DNA from: Marivivens donghaensis | Lineage (GTDB): Bacteria; Pseudomonadota; Alphaproteobacteria; Rhodobacterales; Rhodobacteraceae | NCBI RefSeq assembly: GCF_030410045.1 | Contig: NZ_JAUFRA010000005.1 | Location: 558,001-622,000 of the forward strand | Reading direction: 5' to 3' | Length of the DNA stretch: 64,000 bases | In this document: in pieces, positions 33,582 through 42,808 of the stretch | Position numbering within the stretch: position 1 is the stretch's first letter | How the letters are laid out: the number at the start of each line of letters is the position of its first letter | Notes under the pieces: model-generated | What the model was told of the DNA's origin: nothing | The model's database searches: none | What the model saw: only the letters and a program-made list of their open reading frames with translations | Program-made: the position numbers and the translations under genes

Positions 33582-34616
33582 ATGACCGATGCGGGAAAGA
33601 ACACCAACACTATTGCCGCGCAGGTCACAGGGAAGCCCACACTCAAAACGATCTCAAAACTGAGTGGATTGGCGATCCCGACGGTATCTCGCGCGCTGAG
33701 CGACGCACCCGACATTAGCGAAAAAACAAAGAAGAAGATCCGCGAAATCGCGGCAGAGATTGGCTATGTGCCAAATCGTGCTGGCGTTCGACTGCGGACA
33801 GGCAAGACGCTGGTGATCAGCTTGATCCTCGGACCAGATTCCGAACTGATGCCCCATACCGCGCAACTTATCGGATCAATCGCCCGCGCCTTGCGAGAGA
33901 CACCCTATCACCTAAACGTCACGCCCTATTTACCTGACGATGACCCGATGAAGCCCATTCGGCAGATCGTCGAAAATAGACTGGCAGATGCGGTAATCCT
34001 GAACAGAACCCAAGCAGACGATCCTCGTGTCGCTTATCTGTTGGAAAAGCAATTTCCCTTTGCCACGCACGGACGCACGAATATGTCCGATCGTCATGCC
34101 TATTTCGACTATGACAACGCGGCATTTGGGGACTTTGCCGTTCGCCACTTAGCCGCGCGTGGGCGCAAACGCATCGCACTCCTGGCGCCGAAACAGAACC
34201 AGCTTTACGCAACTCACATGATCGAAGGCGCTTTGGCCGCTGCCACGGATTGCGGCGTATCGCTGACAGTTTTGGATGATGTCGATAGTGACGCACGGAT
34301 TGACGAAATTCGGGCCGCGATTGCGCTACGGCTAAAGGACAACCCGGATGTCGATGCGCTGATAACCGCTTCGGGCGTTGCTGCGATGGCCGCTGCCGCT
34401 GGTGCTAAATCGGCAGGGCGGGAAGTCGACATTTTTGGCAAAGAAGCAACGTCGATCCTGAGGTTCTGCAACCCTAACATCCTCACCCTGCGCGAGGATG
34501 CAGCACGCGCTGGCGCGTTTCTAGCCGAGGCCGTGGTTGCGGCACTCAACGACCCACTAGGGGCACCGAAACAAGGGCTTCAAGTGCCAAGCGAGGCTGA
34601 CTTCAACCTCGCTTGA
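33582..34616 (+). CDS. LacI-family transcriptional regulator
   Basis: A 344-residue sugar-responsive repressor. The DNA-binding head is LKTISKLSGLAIPTVSRALSD, followed by the hinge and minor-groove helix region VPNRAGVRLRTGK, and a periplasmic-binding-protein-like effector domain. It is divergent from the GH3 glucosidase, with the inverted repeat between the two starts; the probable inducer is a glucoside or its product, by inference from this arrangement. An N-terminal extension of about 18 residues precedes the usual helix start. Confidence 0.93.
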   Translation: MTDAGKNTNTIAAQVTGKPTLKTISKLSGLAIPTVSRALSDAPDISEKTKKKIREIAAEIGYVPNRAGVRLRTGKTLVISLILGPDSELMPHTAQLIGSIARALRETPYHLNVTPYLPDDDPMKPIRQIVENRLADAVILNRTQADDPRVAYLLEKQFPFATHGRTNMSDRHAYFDYDNAAFGDFAVRHLAARGRKRIALLAPKQNQLYATHMIEGALAAATDCGVSLTVLDDVDSDARIDEIRAAIALRLKDNPDVDALITASGVAAMAAAAGAKSAGREVDIFGKEATSILRFCNPNILTLREDAARAGAFLAEAVVAALNDPLGAPKQGLQVPSEADFNLA

Positions 34617-34626
34617 GACTCATAAA

Positions 34627-35889
34627 TCAGAGCGCGCGCCAACCGATATCGCTGCGATAGAACCCTTCGGCCCAATCGATCTGCTCAACCATCGCGTAGG
34701 CACGCGCACGCGCCTCGGCCAAGGTCGCGCCACGCGCGGTCACGTTCAGAACACGCCCACCCGTCGCAACAATCGCGCCGTCTTTTTCGGCGGTACCCGC
34801 GTGGAAGCAATATTCGCTGCTGGTCTCAGGCAAATCGCCCAGACCCTTAATCACGGTGCCTTTTTGATAGGTGCCCGGATAGCCGTTCGATGCCATCACG
34901 ACGGTGAGCGCATTATCATCTGCCCATTGCGCCTGAACTTCGTTCAAACGGCCCTCAGAGCAGGCAAGCATCAGGTCGAGAGCCTGACCACCCAAGCGCA
35001 TCATCAAAACCTGACATTCGGGGTCACCAAAACGGCAGTTATATTCAACCAGTCGAGGCTGACCGTCTTTGATCATCAGACCCGCATAAAGGACGCCCTG
35101 ATAGGGCATACCCTGATCTTTCATCGCTTTCATGGTCGGAATGACGATTTCGTTCAATGCTTTGGCAGCAACCTCATCCGACAGAACGGGCGCAGGCGAA
35201 TAAGCCCCCATCCCGCCCGTATTCGGACCAGTGTCGCCGTTGCCGACACGTTTGTGGTCTTGCGCGGTGCCAATCGGCAGCACGTTTTCACCATCCACGA
35301 GGAGGAAGTAGGACGCTTCTTCGCCGTCCATAAATTCTTCGATCACGACTTCAGCACCAGCCTCACCGAATTCGCCGCCGAACATATCGTCGATGGCATC
35401 CAGCGCGTCTTGTTCGTTCATCGCAACGATCACGCCCTTGCCCGCAGCCAGACCATCGGCCTTAACCACGATCGGTGCGCCCTGTTGGCGGATGTAATCC
35501 TTGGCTGGGGCCGCCGAGGTAAAGCGCGCATAAGCCGCCGTCGGTGCATTCGCGGCGTCACAGATCGCTTTGGTAAAGGCTTTAGACGCTTCCAACTGCG
35601 CTGCCGCCTTAGACGGGCCAAAAACCTTTAGGCCAGCTTCGCGCAGACGGTCAGCGACGCCGGCGGCCAGAGGGGCCTCAGGCCCGATGATGACGAAATC
35701 AATCGCGTTCTCTTCGGCGAACGTCGCAACAACATCGCCGTCCAGAATGTCGATTGCCGCACATTCAGCAATCTGCGCGATACCAGCGTTACCTGGCGCA
35801 ACGATCAGTCGATCACATTTCGGGTTCTGTTTCACAGCCCAAGCAAGACTATGTTCACGTCCACCACTACCCAAAATTAGGATGTTCAT
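34627..35889 (-). CDS. purD: Phosphoribosylamine-glycine ligase
   Basis: Joins glycine to phosphoribosylamine with ATP, the second step of purine synthesis. It has 420 residues and an ATP-grasp plan: MNILILGSGGREHSLAWAV at the start, GPEAPLAAGVAD, KADGLAAGKGVIVA near 135, and NTGGMGAYSPAP and YNCRFGDPECQ near 287. The frame stays open to 36102, but the true start is at 35889, matching the family. It is divergent from xseA by about 70 bases. Confidence 0.97.
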   Translation of the reverse strand: MNILILGSGGREHSLAWAVKQNPKCDRLIVAPGNAGIAQIAECAAIDILDGDVVATFAEENAIDFVIIGPEAPLAAGVADRLREAGLKVFGPSKAAAQLEASKAFTKAICDAANAPTAAYARFTSAAPAKDYIRQQGAPIVVKADGLAAGKGVIVAMNEQDALDAIDDMFGGEFGEAGAEVVIEEFMDGEEASYFLLVDGENVLPIGTAQDHKRVGNGDTGPNTGGMGAYSPAPVLSDEVAAKALNEIVIPTMKAMKDQGMPYQGVLYAGLMIKDGQPRLVEYNCRFGDPECQVLMMRLGGQALDLMLACSEGRLNEVQAQWADDNALTVVMASNGYPGTYQKGTVIKGLGDLPETSSEYCFHAGTAEKDGAIVATGGRVLNVTARGATLAEARARAYAMVEQIDWAEGFYRSDIGWRAL

Positions 35890-35959
35890 TGCGCCCTCCG
35901 CTTGGCCTTTGCTTGCGGGCGTTCTAAGGTTGCAGGACGAATATAACAAGGGCGAGCAG

Positions 35960-37501
35960 ATGGACCTTTTCGAAGAGCCGAACGACAACGCGCATGAGTT
36001 TTCCGTATCGGAAATTTCTGGGGCCATCAAACGCACGCTCGAAGGTGAATTTGGCAACGTCCGTGTCAAAGGCGAGGTTGGCCGCGTGGTCATTGCCCGC
36101 ACGGGTCACATGTATTTCGACCTCAAGGATGATCGCAGCGTTATCGCCTCGGTCAGCTGGAAAGGCCAAGTTTCCAAACTGTCCCACATGCCCGAAGAAG
36201 GGATGGAGGTTGTCGCCACTGGCCGCCTGACGACCTTTGGCCCGCAATCGAAATACCAGCTCAACGTCGAAGATATTCGCCCTGCGGGTGCGGGTGCGCT
36301 TATGGCGATGTTGGAAAAACGCAAGGCCGCTCTCGCTGCCGAAGGGCTGTTCGCGACAGAACGCAAACGCCCCCTACCCTACCTGCCCGAAGTCATCGGC
36401 GTTGTAACGTCCCCAACTGGCGCAGTCATCCGCGATATCCTTCACCGTCTGCGGGATCGGTTTCCGCGCAAAGTGCTCGTTTGGCCCGTCGCCGTCCAAG
36501 GCAAAGACTGCGCTCCTCAGGTGGCCCACGCCATCGAAGGGTTCAACCAGATGACCCCAGGTGGCGCGCTCCCCCGGCCAGACGTCATCATCGTCGCCCG
36601 TGGCGGTGGTAGCATCGAAGACCTCTGGGGTTTTAACGAAGAGATCGTCGTTCGCGCTGCTGCCGCGAGCCAGATCCCATTGATCTCTGCTGTCGGCCAC
36701 GAAACCGACACGACGCTGATCGACTATGCCTCGGACATGCGCGCGCCGACCCCGACGGCAGCGGCTGAATTGGCTGTGCCGGTCCGACTCGAACTTTTGA
36801 ACTGGGTCGAAAATCAGGGCATGCGCCTCACCCGTTCGGGAACGCAGGCCGTCACATTGCGCCAACAACGCTTGTCTGACCTGTCCCGCGCCATGCCCAA
36901 AGCGACCGAGCTTCTCGAAGGGCCCAGTCAGCGGTTGGACATCTTGTCCGATAAACTCGACAACGCCTTGCGCGACTTCACCCGCCAAAAGCGGCTCAAA
37001 CTAACTGAGGCGTCTGGTCATCTTCGCCCGTCGGTCCTGACAAATCGGATCGCCGAACAAAACCGCCGCCTCGATGATCGTTCGGCTCGACTAGCACCTG
37101 CCCTTGCACGTGGGACACGTCAGCACCGCCGTGATTTCACAGCACTGACCAGTCGTATCCGCCCTGCGGCTCTCAAAGAGAAAACCGCGCTCTTGTCGGA
37201 ACGGCTCGTCCCGCTTGCCCGCCGACTGACTGACCACGCGAACCGCGACCTCGCAGATCGTAAGGCAAAACTGACTGCATTAGACCGCCTACGCCTGACC
37301 CTCGGCTACGAATCCACGTTGCAACGGGGCTATGCGGTGATCCGCGACGGCGACAAAGTCATTACAACCACCAAAGAAGCCAAGTCAGCGAGCGCCCTCG
37401 AAATCCAGTTCGCGGACGGACGGATCACGCTCGACGACACCCCAAAAGCCGCCCCCAAGGCCAAGAAGCCAAAACCACCAGAACAAGGCAGCCTCTTTTA
37501 A
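35960..37501 (+). CDS. xseA: Exodeoxyribonuclease VII large subunit
   Basis: With XseB it degrades single-stranded DNA to short oligonucleotides in repair. The 513 residues have an OB-fold at the start (EFSVSEISGAIKRTLEGEFG, GHMYFDLKDDRSVIA), the catalytic domain (PTGAVIRDILHRLRDRFP, RGGGSIEDLWGFNEE, ISAVGHETDTTLIDY and DMRAPTPTAAAELAVP), then a long helical coiled-coil tail with many Arg and Lys. The ATG at 35960 gives MDLFEEPNDN. xseB is not adjacent. A terminator follows at 37564. Confidence 0.96.
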   Translation: MDLFEEPNDNAHEFSVSEISGAIKRTLEGEFGNVRVKGEVGRVVIARTGHMYFDLKDDRSVIASVSWKGQVSKLSHMPEEGMEVVATGRLTTFGPQSKYQLNVEDIRPAGAGALMAMLEKRKAALAAEGLFATERKRPLPYLPEVIGVVTSPTGAVIRDILHRLRDRFPRKVLVWPVAVQGKDCAPQVAHAIEGFNQMTPGGALPRPDVIIVARGGGSIEDLWGFNEEIVVRAAAASQIPLISAVGHETDTTLIDYASDMRAPTPTAAAELAVPVRLELLNWVENQGMRLTRSGTQAVTLRQQRLSDLSRAMPKATELLEGPSQRLDILSDKLDNALRDFTRQKRLKLTEASGHLRPSVLTNRIAEQNRRLDDRSARLAPALARGTRQHRRDFTALTSRIRPAALKEKTALLSERLVPLARRLTDHANRDLADRKAKLTALDRLRLTLGYESTLQRGYAVIRDGDKVITTTKEAKSASALEIQFADGRITLDDTPKAAPKAKKPKPPEQGSLF

Positions 37502-37533
37502 CCTGCCTTTGTGCCCAAAATATCCCGGGGGTT

Positions 37534-37550
37534 TGGGGGCAGCGCCCCCA
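37534..37550. repeat. GC-rich palindromic element after xseA
   Basis: TGGGGGC (37534-37540), AGC, GCCCCCA (37544-37550), preceded by CCCGGGGGTT. I have the impression that similar GTTTGGGGGCAGCGCCCCC sequences recur between genes in this bacterial group, as REP-like elements; this single copy cannot prove it. Confidence 0.5.
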
Positions 37551-37563
37551 TGACCTAAAAACG

Positions 37564-37591
37564 AAAAAGCCGCGCAATTTGCGCGGCTTTT
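37564..37591. terminator. Bidirectional terminator between xseA and carD
   Basis: AAAAGCCGCGCAA pairs with TTGCGCGGCTTTT (37565-37591), with an A-run before and a T-run after, so it can end transcription from both convergent genes. Confidence 0.9.
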
Positions 37592-37613
37592 CCATAATCA
37601 AAACTTCAACCAA

Positions 37614-38123
37614 TCAGGCGGCGCGGCCAACCAGAACGCTGTCGATTTCTTTTGCAGCGTCTTGCTCGTTATGGCCGCCGACAGCCGCGATTTCGCGGGT
37701 CAGGCGCTCAAGCGCAGCTTCGTACAACTGACGCTCAGAATAGGACTGCTCGCGCTGGTCGTCCGCACGGTGCAGGTCACGGACAACCTCAGCAATCGCG
37801 ATCAGATCGCCAGAGTTGATCTTCTGTTCATATTCCTGAGCGCGACGCGACCACATAGCTTTCTTCACCTTCGCTTTACCCTTCAGGGTCTTCATCGCAT
37901 GAGCGACAACGTCAGGCGACGACAGGCTACGCATACCCACTTCGGTGGCCTTGTTTGTCGGCACGCGAAGGGTCATTTTGTCTTTTTCGAAGGAAATCAC
38001 GAACATTTCGAGTTCGAACCCAGCGACTTCCTGCTTTTCGATGTTCACGATCTGGCCAACGCCATGAGCGGGATAGACCACAAATTCGTTCGGGCTGAAG
38101 TCGTTCTTCTTGGATTTAGTCAT
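37614..38123 (-). CDS. CarD/CdnL-family RNA polymerase-binding regulator
   Basis: A 169-residue protein that binds the RNA polymerase beta subunit and stabilises open promoter complexes, notably at rRNA-type promoters. The N-terminal Tudor-like domain has NEFVVYPAHGVGQIVNIEKQ, and the helical DNA-binding part has SGDLIAIAEVVRDLHRADDQ. The start at 38123 gives MTKSKKNDFSPN. An earlier in-frame start at 38276 would add an unlikely stretch. AGGAAGG precedes the ATG. It lies next to fdxA, as often seen in this group. Confidence 0.95.
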   Translation of the reverse strand: MTKSKKNDFSPNEFVVYPAHGVGQIVNIEKQEVAGFELEMFVISFEKDKMTLRVPTNKATEVGMRSLSSPDVVAHAMKTLKGKAKVKKAMWSRRAQEYEQKINSGDLIAIAEVVRDLHRADDQREQSYSERQLYEAALERLTREIAAVGGHNEQDAAKEIDSVLVGRAA

Positions 38124-38313
38124 TTTCGTCCTTCCTATGGACCGACCCCAAAGAGTCACAAGATCCGGCGGGGCAAAAGCCTCCGTCGGAGTAAGTTGGA
38201 TATAGGGATGGGTCAGTTTTCCGGCAGCATTTGCAAAACTTATATCACAAAATCCGACTTCTTGGAAGCGCCGCACCGCAGCAGGGGCAAACCCAATAGC
38301 CCCATATAAAACA

Positions 38314-38344
38314 AGGCTATTCTATCGCGTGGATAGAATAGCCT
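38314..38344 (-). terminator. Terminator of fdxA
   Basis: AGGCTATTCTATC (38314-38326) pairs perfectly with GATAGAATAGCCT (38332-38344) around five bases. On the minus strand it is followed by TTGTTTTA, fitting termination of fdxA. Confidence 0.88.
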
Positions 38345-38367
38345 CGAATCAATTTGGTCGAATCAGA

Positions 38368-38703
38368 TCAGTTTCCTTCGCCGGGAGCCTCAGAGAAGAG
38401 ATCCATCTTGCCGGGCTTGCCGTCCATCTCTTCTGCGGTCGGCATCGGGTCTTTCTTAGCCGTGATAACAGGCCAGAGTTCCGAATACTTGCGGTTGAAT
38501 TCAACCCATTTCTCCATATCCGGCTCAGTGTCCGGACGGATTGCGTCTGCAGGGCACTCTGGCTCGCACACGCCGCAATCGATGCATTCATCAGGGTGGA
38601 TGACGAGGAAATTCTCGCCTTCGTAGAAACAGTCTACTGGGCAGACTTCAACGCAGTCTGTGTATTTGCAGGCAATGCAGTTTTCCGTAACGACGTAGGT
38701 CAT
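38368..38703 (-). CDS. fdxA: 7Fe-8S ferredoxin FdxA
   Basis: A 111-residue electron carrier with one 3Fe-4S and one 4Fe-4S cluster. The Cys pattern is CIACKYTDCVEVCPVDCF at residue 9 and CIDCGVCEPECPADAI near 40, matching seven-iron ferredoxins of the Azotobacter type, where the second Cys of the first motif is displaced. The acidic C-terminal tail (about 50 residues) is usual for this family. It ends in a strong terminator and lies downstream of the S4 gene on the same strand. Confidence 0.95.
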   Translation of the reverse strand: MTYVVTENCIACKYTDCVEVCPVDCFYEGENFLVIHPDECIDCGVCEPECPADAIRPDTEPDMEKWVEFNRKYSELWPVITAKKDPMPTAEEMDGKPGKMDLFSEAPGEGN

Positions 38704-38751
38704 GGATCGGTCCTATGATGTTCGGGCGCCTTGCTAGACCGCCCTGCCCAA

Positions 38752-39150
38752 TCATTCAAGCGCGAATGGATCGTCAGAGCCCAGATGCGACGCCATGTTC
38801 CGTCTCTCGCGTTTTCCGGGGCGTCCCTTCCCATCAAATGCGGGATTTTTGGGAGCTTTTTCCGTCGCATCCTTGGTGATTGGCGCCAAATCTTCGTAAA
38901 GCGCCTGCGCTTCGGGGGCAGGACCGCGCCGTTCGCCGATCGCGAGGATTCGGACGACACGGATATCGTGCCCTTGGGCAAAGGTCAGAACGTTGTCCGG
39001 ACCCACCATACGCGCTGGTTTGGAAATAGGTTGGCTGTCGATCCGCACCTTGCCCTGTTTCACCACATCGGCGGCTAGCGTGCGCGTCTTGAAAAAACGC
39101 GCATGCCAGAGCCATTTGTCGATGCGGATAGTGGGCCGCGGATCGTCCAC
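38752..39150 (-). CDS. S4-domain RNA-binding protein, Hsp15-like
   Basis: 132 residues with an S4 fold at the start: IRIDKWLWHARFFKTRTLAA and GKVRIDSQPISKPARMVGPD. Hsp15 in E. coli rescues 50S subunits blocked with peptidyl-tRNA after heat shock; the same role is possible here but unproven. The C-terminal third is acidic then basic, with low complexity (DGKGRPGKRERRNM). The start is three bases from the helicase stop, so the two are probably cotranscribed. Confidence 0.9.
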   Translation of the reverse strand: MDDPRPTIRIDKWLWHARFFKTRTLAADVVKQGKVRIDSQPISKPARMVGPDNVLTFAQGHDIRVVRILAIGERRGPAPEAQALYEDLAPITKDATEKAPKNPAFDGKGRPGKRERRNMASHLGSDDPFALE

Positions 39151-39153
39151 GCC

Positions 39154-41862
39154 TTACTTGGCCTTAAAGCCCGACAGGGCGGCCGCGAACGGGTTGTTCG
39201 GGTCGATCTGTTTTTCTTTGCGTGGTTTGGCCTCAAACGACTGAGGCTTGTTACCACCTTTGCCGCCTTTGCCTTTCGGGCCACCTTTGCCACCTTCGCG
39301 GCGCGGTTTGCCCTGCTGGCCCTGCGGTTTACCGCCCTGACGACGCGCGCCAGCTGGACGACCACCCCAAGTAAATGTGAAGAAAACTTCCATTTCCTCG
39401 GGCGCAGCATCTGCTGGGGTTTCAGCAACCTCAGCAACGGCTTCTTCGGTCGCTTCTGCTTCAGGCTTTGCAGCATCTGCTGCTTTAACCTTTGCACGCT
39501 CACCGCGTTCAGCCTTGTAGCCCAGACCTTGCATCAGGTCCGCGAATTGTTCGAGCGTCATGCCAGTGATCGACAGCATGTCGGGGTTCGCTTCAAACCC
39601 ACCACGGCTGTCTTTGTCGCGCAGCATGTCGGCAAGACGTTCCAGCATATCGATACGCACAGCGCGCTCGCCAGCCGCACGGTAACCCGCCATCGCATAG
39701 TAACCCGGAACCGCATCCTTGGACGCCGGCACAGTCACCAGACCCGGAGGCGGTGCTTCGGGGAATTCGTCGAGTTTGTTCGCCAGCGACCACAGAACCA
39801 AACGCAGACGGGTCGGCGCAGGTTTCAGCAGAAGGGGCATGAAAATAGTGAACTGACCAAAGCGAACGCCATGTTTGCGCAGTGCGCCACGGGCATCTTG
39901 GTCGAGTTGTTTAACGTCATCGGCAACTTCGCCACGCGGCAAAATACCGAAACCTTCGGCCAAACGGAACGCAAATCCTTTTGCCATGCCAGACAGTGCC
40001 TCATCGCGCTGCATGTTCAGCATCGGCTCGAACAGAGCAGCGATTTTGCGGTCGATGAAGTGTTGCAGACGGCGCTGAACCTTTTGGGCCACGTCATCGC
40101 CAGCTTCTTCGTCAACAAAGGCAACGACCTGCGGCTTCATCGCGTCTTGGCTTGCGACCAATTTACCAACCGCGTGTTCACCCCACATCAGACCACCCTG
40201 TTCGGTGTAGTCAATTTCGGTGTCCGGCGCGTTGTAGAAACGGTCTGCGCGCAGATAAAACTGCGGTGCCAATGCCTGAACCGACGCCTGACGCAGGGTC
40301 TTGGCCTCGTCCGGGCTGCCAGTTTTGTCCATACGGAAACGGAAGCCTTCCAACTTGCCGACGTATTCACCGCCAACAGTTACTTCACCCTGATCGTTTA
40401 CTTCGGCCACAAGGCCCTCCTTCTGCTTGAGCCGGCGAAGCAAAACGCTGGTCCGCCGGTCCACAAATCTTTGCGTTAACGCGTCGTGCAACGCGTCAGA
40501 TAGTCGGTCTTCTACAGCGCGAGTCGCGTCACGCCAATGGGTTTCGTCCCTCAGCCACTCGCGGCGTTGCGCCACATAAGTCCAAGTGCGGATATAGGCC
40601 AATCGTTTTGACAGCGTGTCAATGTCCCCGTCCGTCCGATCAATACGCTTTACCTGCCGCGCAAACCAATCGTCAGGCACCTGTCCATGCTGGTGAAGGA
40701 AGTTGAAAATCTCACGCAACAGGTTCGCATGTTCATTACGCGAAATTCCGCGGAAATCAGGTATACGGCAAACATCCCAGAGCAATTGAACGGACGGCCC
40801 ATCTGACGCTCGCGCGACAACTTCGGCGTCCTGGGACAGGTTTCGCAGCGCGGCGAGGTCATCTGATTCCCGCACCCGCGTCAGCCACGGATCATCGGTG
40901 CGCTGTTCAAGTGTCTGGATCAGTCGCGTGACCGACCCAAACTGAAGCCGCCCATTTCGCCATTGCAGTTTCTTGATCGGACGGAACTGGTGGTTCTCAA
41001 TCGCCTTCACGACCTCATCGTCTAGGTCGTGTGCTTCTCCCGTCACACCAAAGGTGCCGTCCGTCATGTGGCGCCCAGCGCGACCCGCGATCTGTGCCAG
41101 CTCGTCAGGTTCGAGATACCGCATCCGCTGACCGTCGAATTTGGTCAGAGCCGAAAACGCCACGTGATTGATATCGAGGTTCAGCCCCATGCCAATCGCA
41201 TCAGTCGCAACGAGGTAGTCCACATCCCCGTTCTGGTACATTTCAACCTGAGCGTTTCTCGTGCGTGGCGACAATGCGCCCATTACGACAGCGGCCCCAC
41301 CTTTGGTACGGCGCAACAGCTCTGCAATTGCATACACATTTTCAACTGAAAATCCGACGATTGCCGTCCTCGCAGGCATCCGACTTATCTTTTTCGAACC
41401 TGCGTAGGTCAAAGTCGAAAAGCGATCCTTTTTCATGAACTGTGCCTCTGGCACCATAGCGGCAATCGCATTGCGCATGGTTTCAGAACCAAGGAACACA
41501 GTCTCTTTCAACCCACGGGCGTTCATCAAACGGTCGGTAAAGACGTGGCCGCGTTCAGGATCAGAGCAAAGCTGGATCTCATCGACGGCCAGAAAATCAC
41601 ACCCCATTCCGGGGGGCATCGCTTCGACGGTGCAGACCCAATATTTGGCACGGGGCGGCACGATACGCTCTTCGCCCGTGATCAATGCCACAACCATCGC
41701 CCCACGTTTTTCAACGATCCGATCATAGACCTCGCGCGCCAAAAGACGTAGCGGCAGGCCGATAATACCTGTCGGATAGGCCAACATCCGTTCAATCGCG
41801 TAATGCGTTTTACCCGTGTTGGTTGGGCCTAAAACGGCCGTGATGCGCGAAGGCGTCGTCAT
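39154..41862 (-). CDS. Suv3-like DEAD/DEAH-box RNA helicase
   Basis: A 902-residue helicase related to the mitochondrial RNA helicase Suv3. Motif I is LGPTNTGKTHYAIERML near residue 10, the DEIQ box VDEIQLCSDPERGHVFTDRL is near 95, and the C-terminal helicase domain has DAIGMGLNLDINHVAFSALT and QIAGRAGRHMTDGTFG near 270. The last 100 residues are low complexity and basic (KPQGQQGKPRREGGKGGPKG), a probable RNA-binding tail. ATG at 41862 has GGGGA upstream at better spacing than the one two codons earlier. It heads a run with the S4 protein and probably shares its RNA role. Confidence 0.9.
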   Translation of the reverse strand: MTTPSRITAVLGPTNTGKTHYAIERMLAYPTGIIGLPLRLLAREVYDRIVEKRGAMVVALITGEERIVPPRAKYWVCTVEAMPPGMGCDFLAVDEIQLCSDPERGHVFTDRLMNARGLKETVFLGSETMRNAIAAMVPEAQFMKKDRFSTLTYAGSKKISRMPARTAIVGFSVENVYAIAELLRRTKGGAAVVMGALSPRTRNAQVEMYQNGDVDYLVATDAIGMGLNLDINHVAFSALTKFDGQRMRYLEPDELAQIAGRAGRHMTDGTFGVTGEAHDLDDEVVKAIENHQFRPIKKLQWRNGRLQFGSVTRLIQTLEQRTDDPWLTRVRESDDLAALRNLSQDAEVVARASDGPSVQLLWDVCRIPDFRGISRNEHANLLREIFNFLHQHGQVPDDWFARQVKRIDRTDGDIDTLSKRLAYIRTWTYVAQRREWLRDETHWRDATRAVEDRLSDALHDALTQRFVDRRTSVLLRRLKQKEGLVAEVNDQGEVTVGGEYVGKLEGFRFRMDKTGSPDEAKTLRQASVQALAPQFYLRADRFYNAPDTEIDYTEQGGLMWGEHAVGKLVASQDAMKPQVVAFVDEEAGDDVAQKVQRRLQHFIDRKIAALFEPMLNMQRDEALSGMAKGFAFRLAEGFGILPRGEVADDVKQLDQDARGALRKHGVRFGQFTIFMPLLLKPAPTRLRLVLWSLANKLDEFPEAPPPGLVTVPASKDAVPGYYAMAGYRAAGERAVRIDMLERLADMLRDKDSRGGFEANPDMLSITGMTLEQFADLMQGLGYKAERGERAKVKAADAAKPEAEATEEAVAEVAETPADAAPEEMEVFFTFTWGGRPAGARRQGGKPQGQQGKPRREGGKGGPKGKGGKGGNKPQSFEAKPRKEKQIDPNNPFAAALSGFKAK

Positions 41863-41886
41863 GTGCATCCCCGGCGGTGCGGAAGG

Positions 41887-42447
41887 TCAGAGGGTCTGGC
41901 CTTCGAGGTCGAGTTTCAGTCGCTCAATGGCTTCTTGCACATTTGTAGCGGCGGGGACCAGATCAAGAATCTGCTCATAGACCTCAAGCGCCTCTTTCGG
42001 TCGGTCAAGTTCTTCGAGGATCACCGCGAACCCGCTCATCGCCCCAAAGTGACGTGGATTGAGAACGAGCGTCTCGCGAATATCATCGAGCGAGGGACCG
42101 ATCTGGTTCATCAAATAATAGGCTGTTGCGCGACCATTATAGGCCTCCGCAAAGGTCGGATCATGGTCAATGGCCGCTGTGAAATGTTCAATCGCGGCTG
42201 CGAATTCGCCCGCCTCGATTGCTTCACCACCACGACGCACCAGCAAATCAATCGTGGGAGAGCCGCTCTTGCTCCATTCTTCGTAGATTTGCCCCTCAAT
42301 TCGAGCCCAATCCGACGGATCAGCGTCCTGAAGCTGTTCGAACAAATCATCCACGACCGCCGAATCCGCCTTAGCGGGTCCGGAAATCCCGACTGCAACC
42401 ATCAGTGCCGCAACGGTAAGTTTGCTAGACTGTTTCAATACGCTCAT
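41887..42447 (-). CDS. TPR-repeat periplasmic protein
   Basis: 186 residues with a signal peptide (LTVAALMVAVGISGPAKADS) and two to three TPR units: IEHFTAAIDHDPTFAEAYNG, RATAYYLMNQIGPSLDDIRE and VILEELDRPKEALEVYEQIL. TPR modules bind other proteins; the partner is unknown. The frame opens at 42645, but that part lies over the SCP2 gene on the other strand and is not a likely start. It is divergent from the SCP2-domain gene, with about 70 bases between. Confidence 0.85.
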   Translation of the reverse strand: MSVLKQSSKLTVAALMVAVGISGPAKADSAVVDDLFEQLQDADPSDWARIEGQIYEEWSKSGSPTIDLLVRRGGEAIEAGEFAAAIEHFTAAIDHDPTFAEAYNGRATAYYLMNQIGPSLDDIRETLVLNPRHFGAMSGFAVILEELDRPKEALEVYEQILDLVPAATNVQEAIERLKLDLEGQTL

Positions 42448-42516
42448 AACAATACTGTAGCGGAAACATCGCCGTCCGCCAGTGGCGGCGTGAACACATC
42501 GACGAAAGGTATTAAA

Positions 42517-42807
42517 ATGAGCGATATCGTGACCGAGGCCGTAGCAGCCCTGACCGAAAAACTGGGATCTGAAGGCTTTGACGGTTCGGCGAAATTCGTC
42601 ATCGAAGGCGAAGGCGCACTGGTTATTGACGGATCGGGCGTTCACGCGGGCGACGATGACACAGATGTGACCCTGACCGCTTCTGCAGAAACATTCAAAG
42701 CGATCTTGGACGGCGAAGAGAACGCCACGACCGCGTTCATGACAGGCAAACTGTCGGTGGACGGCGATATGGGCACCGCGATGAAGCTCGCAGGCGTGCT
42801 CGCCTAA
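42517..42807 (+). CDS. SCP2 sterol-binding-domain protein
   Basis: A 96-residue protein with a lipid-carrier SCP2 fold: EGEGALVIDGSGVHAGDDDT and FMTGKLSVDGDMGTAMKLAG. The C-terminal FxxGKLxVxGDMGxAM segment is the family signature. Such proteins bind hydrophobic ligands such as fatty acyl chains. Start at 42517 gives MSDIVTEAVAALTEKL. One base separates it from the hydrolase gene downstream, so they share a message. Confidence 0.92.
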   Translation: MSDIVTEAVAALTEKLGSEGFDGSAKFVIEGEGALVIDGSGVHAGDDDTDVTLTASAETFKAILDGEENATTAFMTGKLSVDGDMGTAMKLAGVLA

Positions 42808-42808
42808 T

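Noticed and set aside
37534..37550. Terminator for xseA
   Set aside because: No T-run follows; the real terminator is at 37564-37591. Treated as a repeat element.
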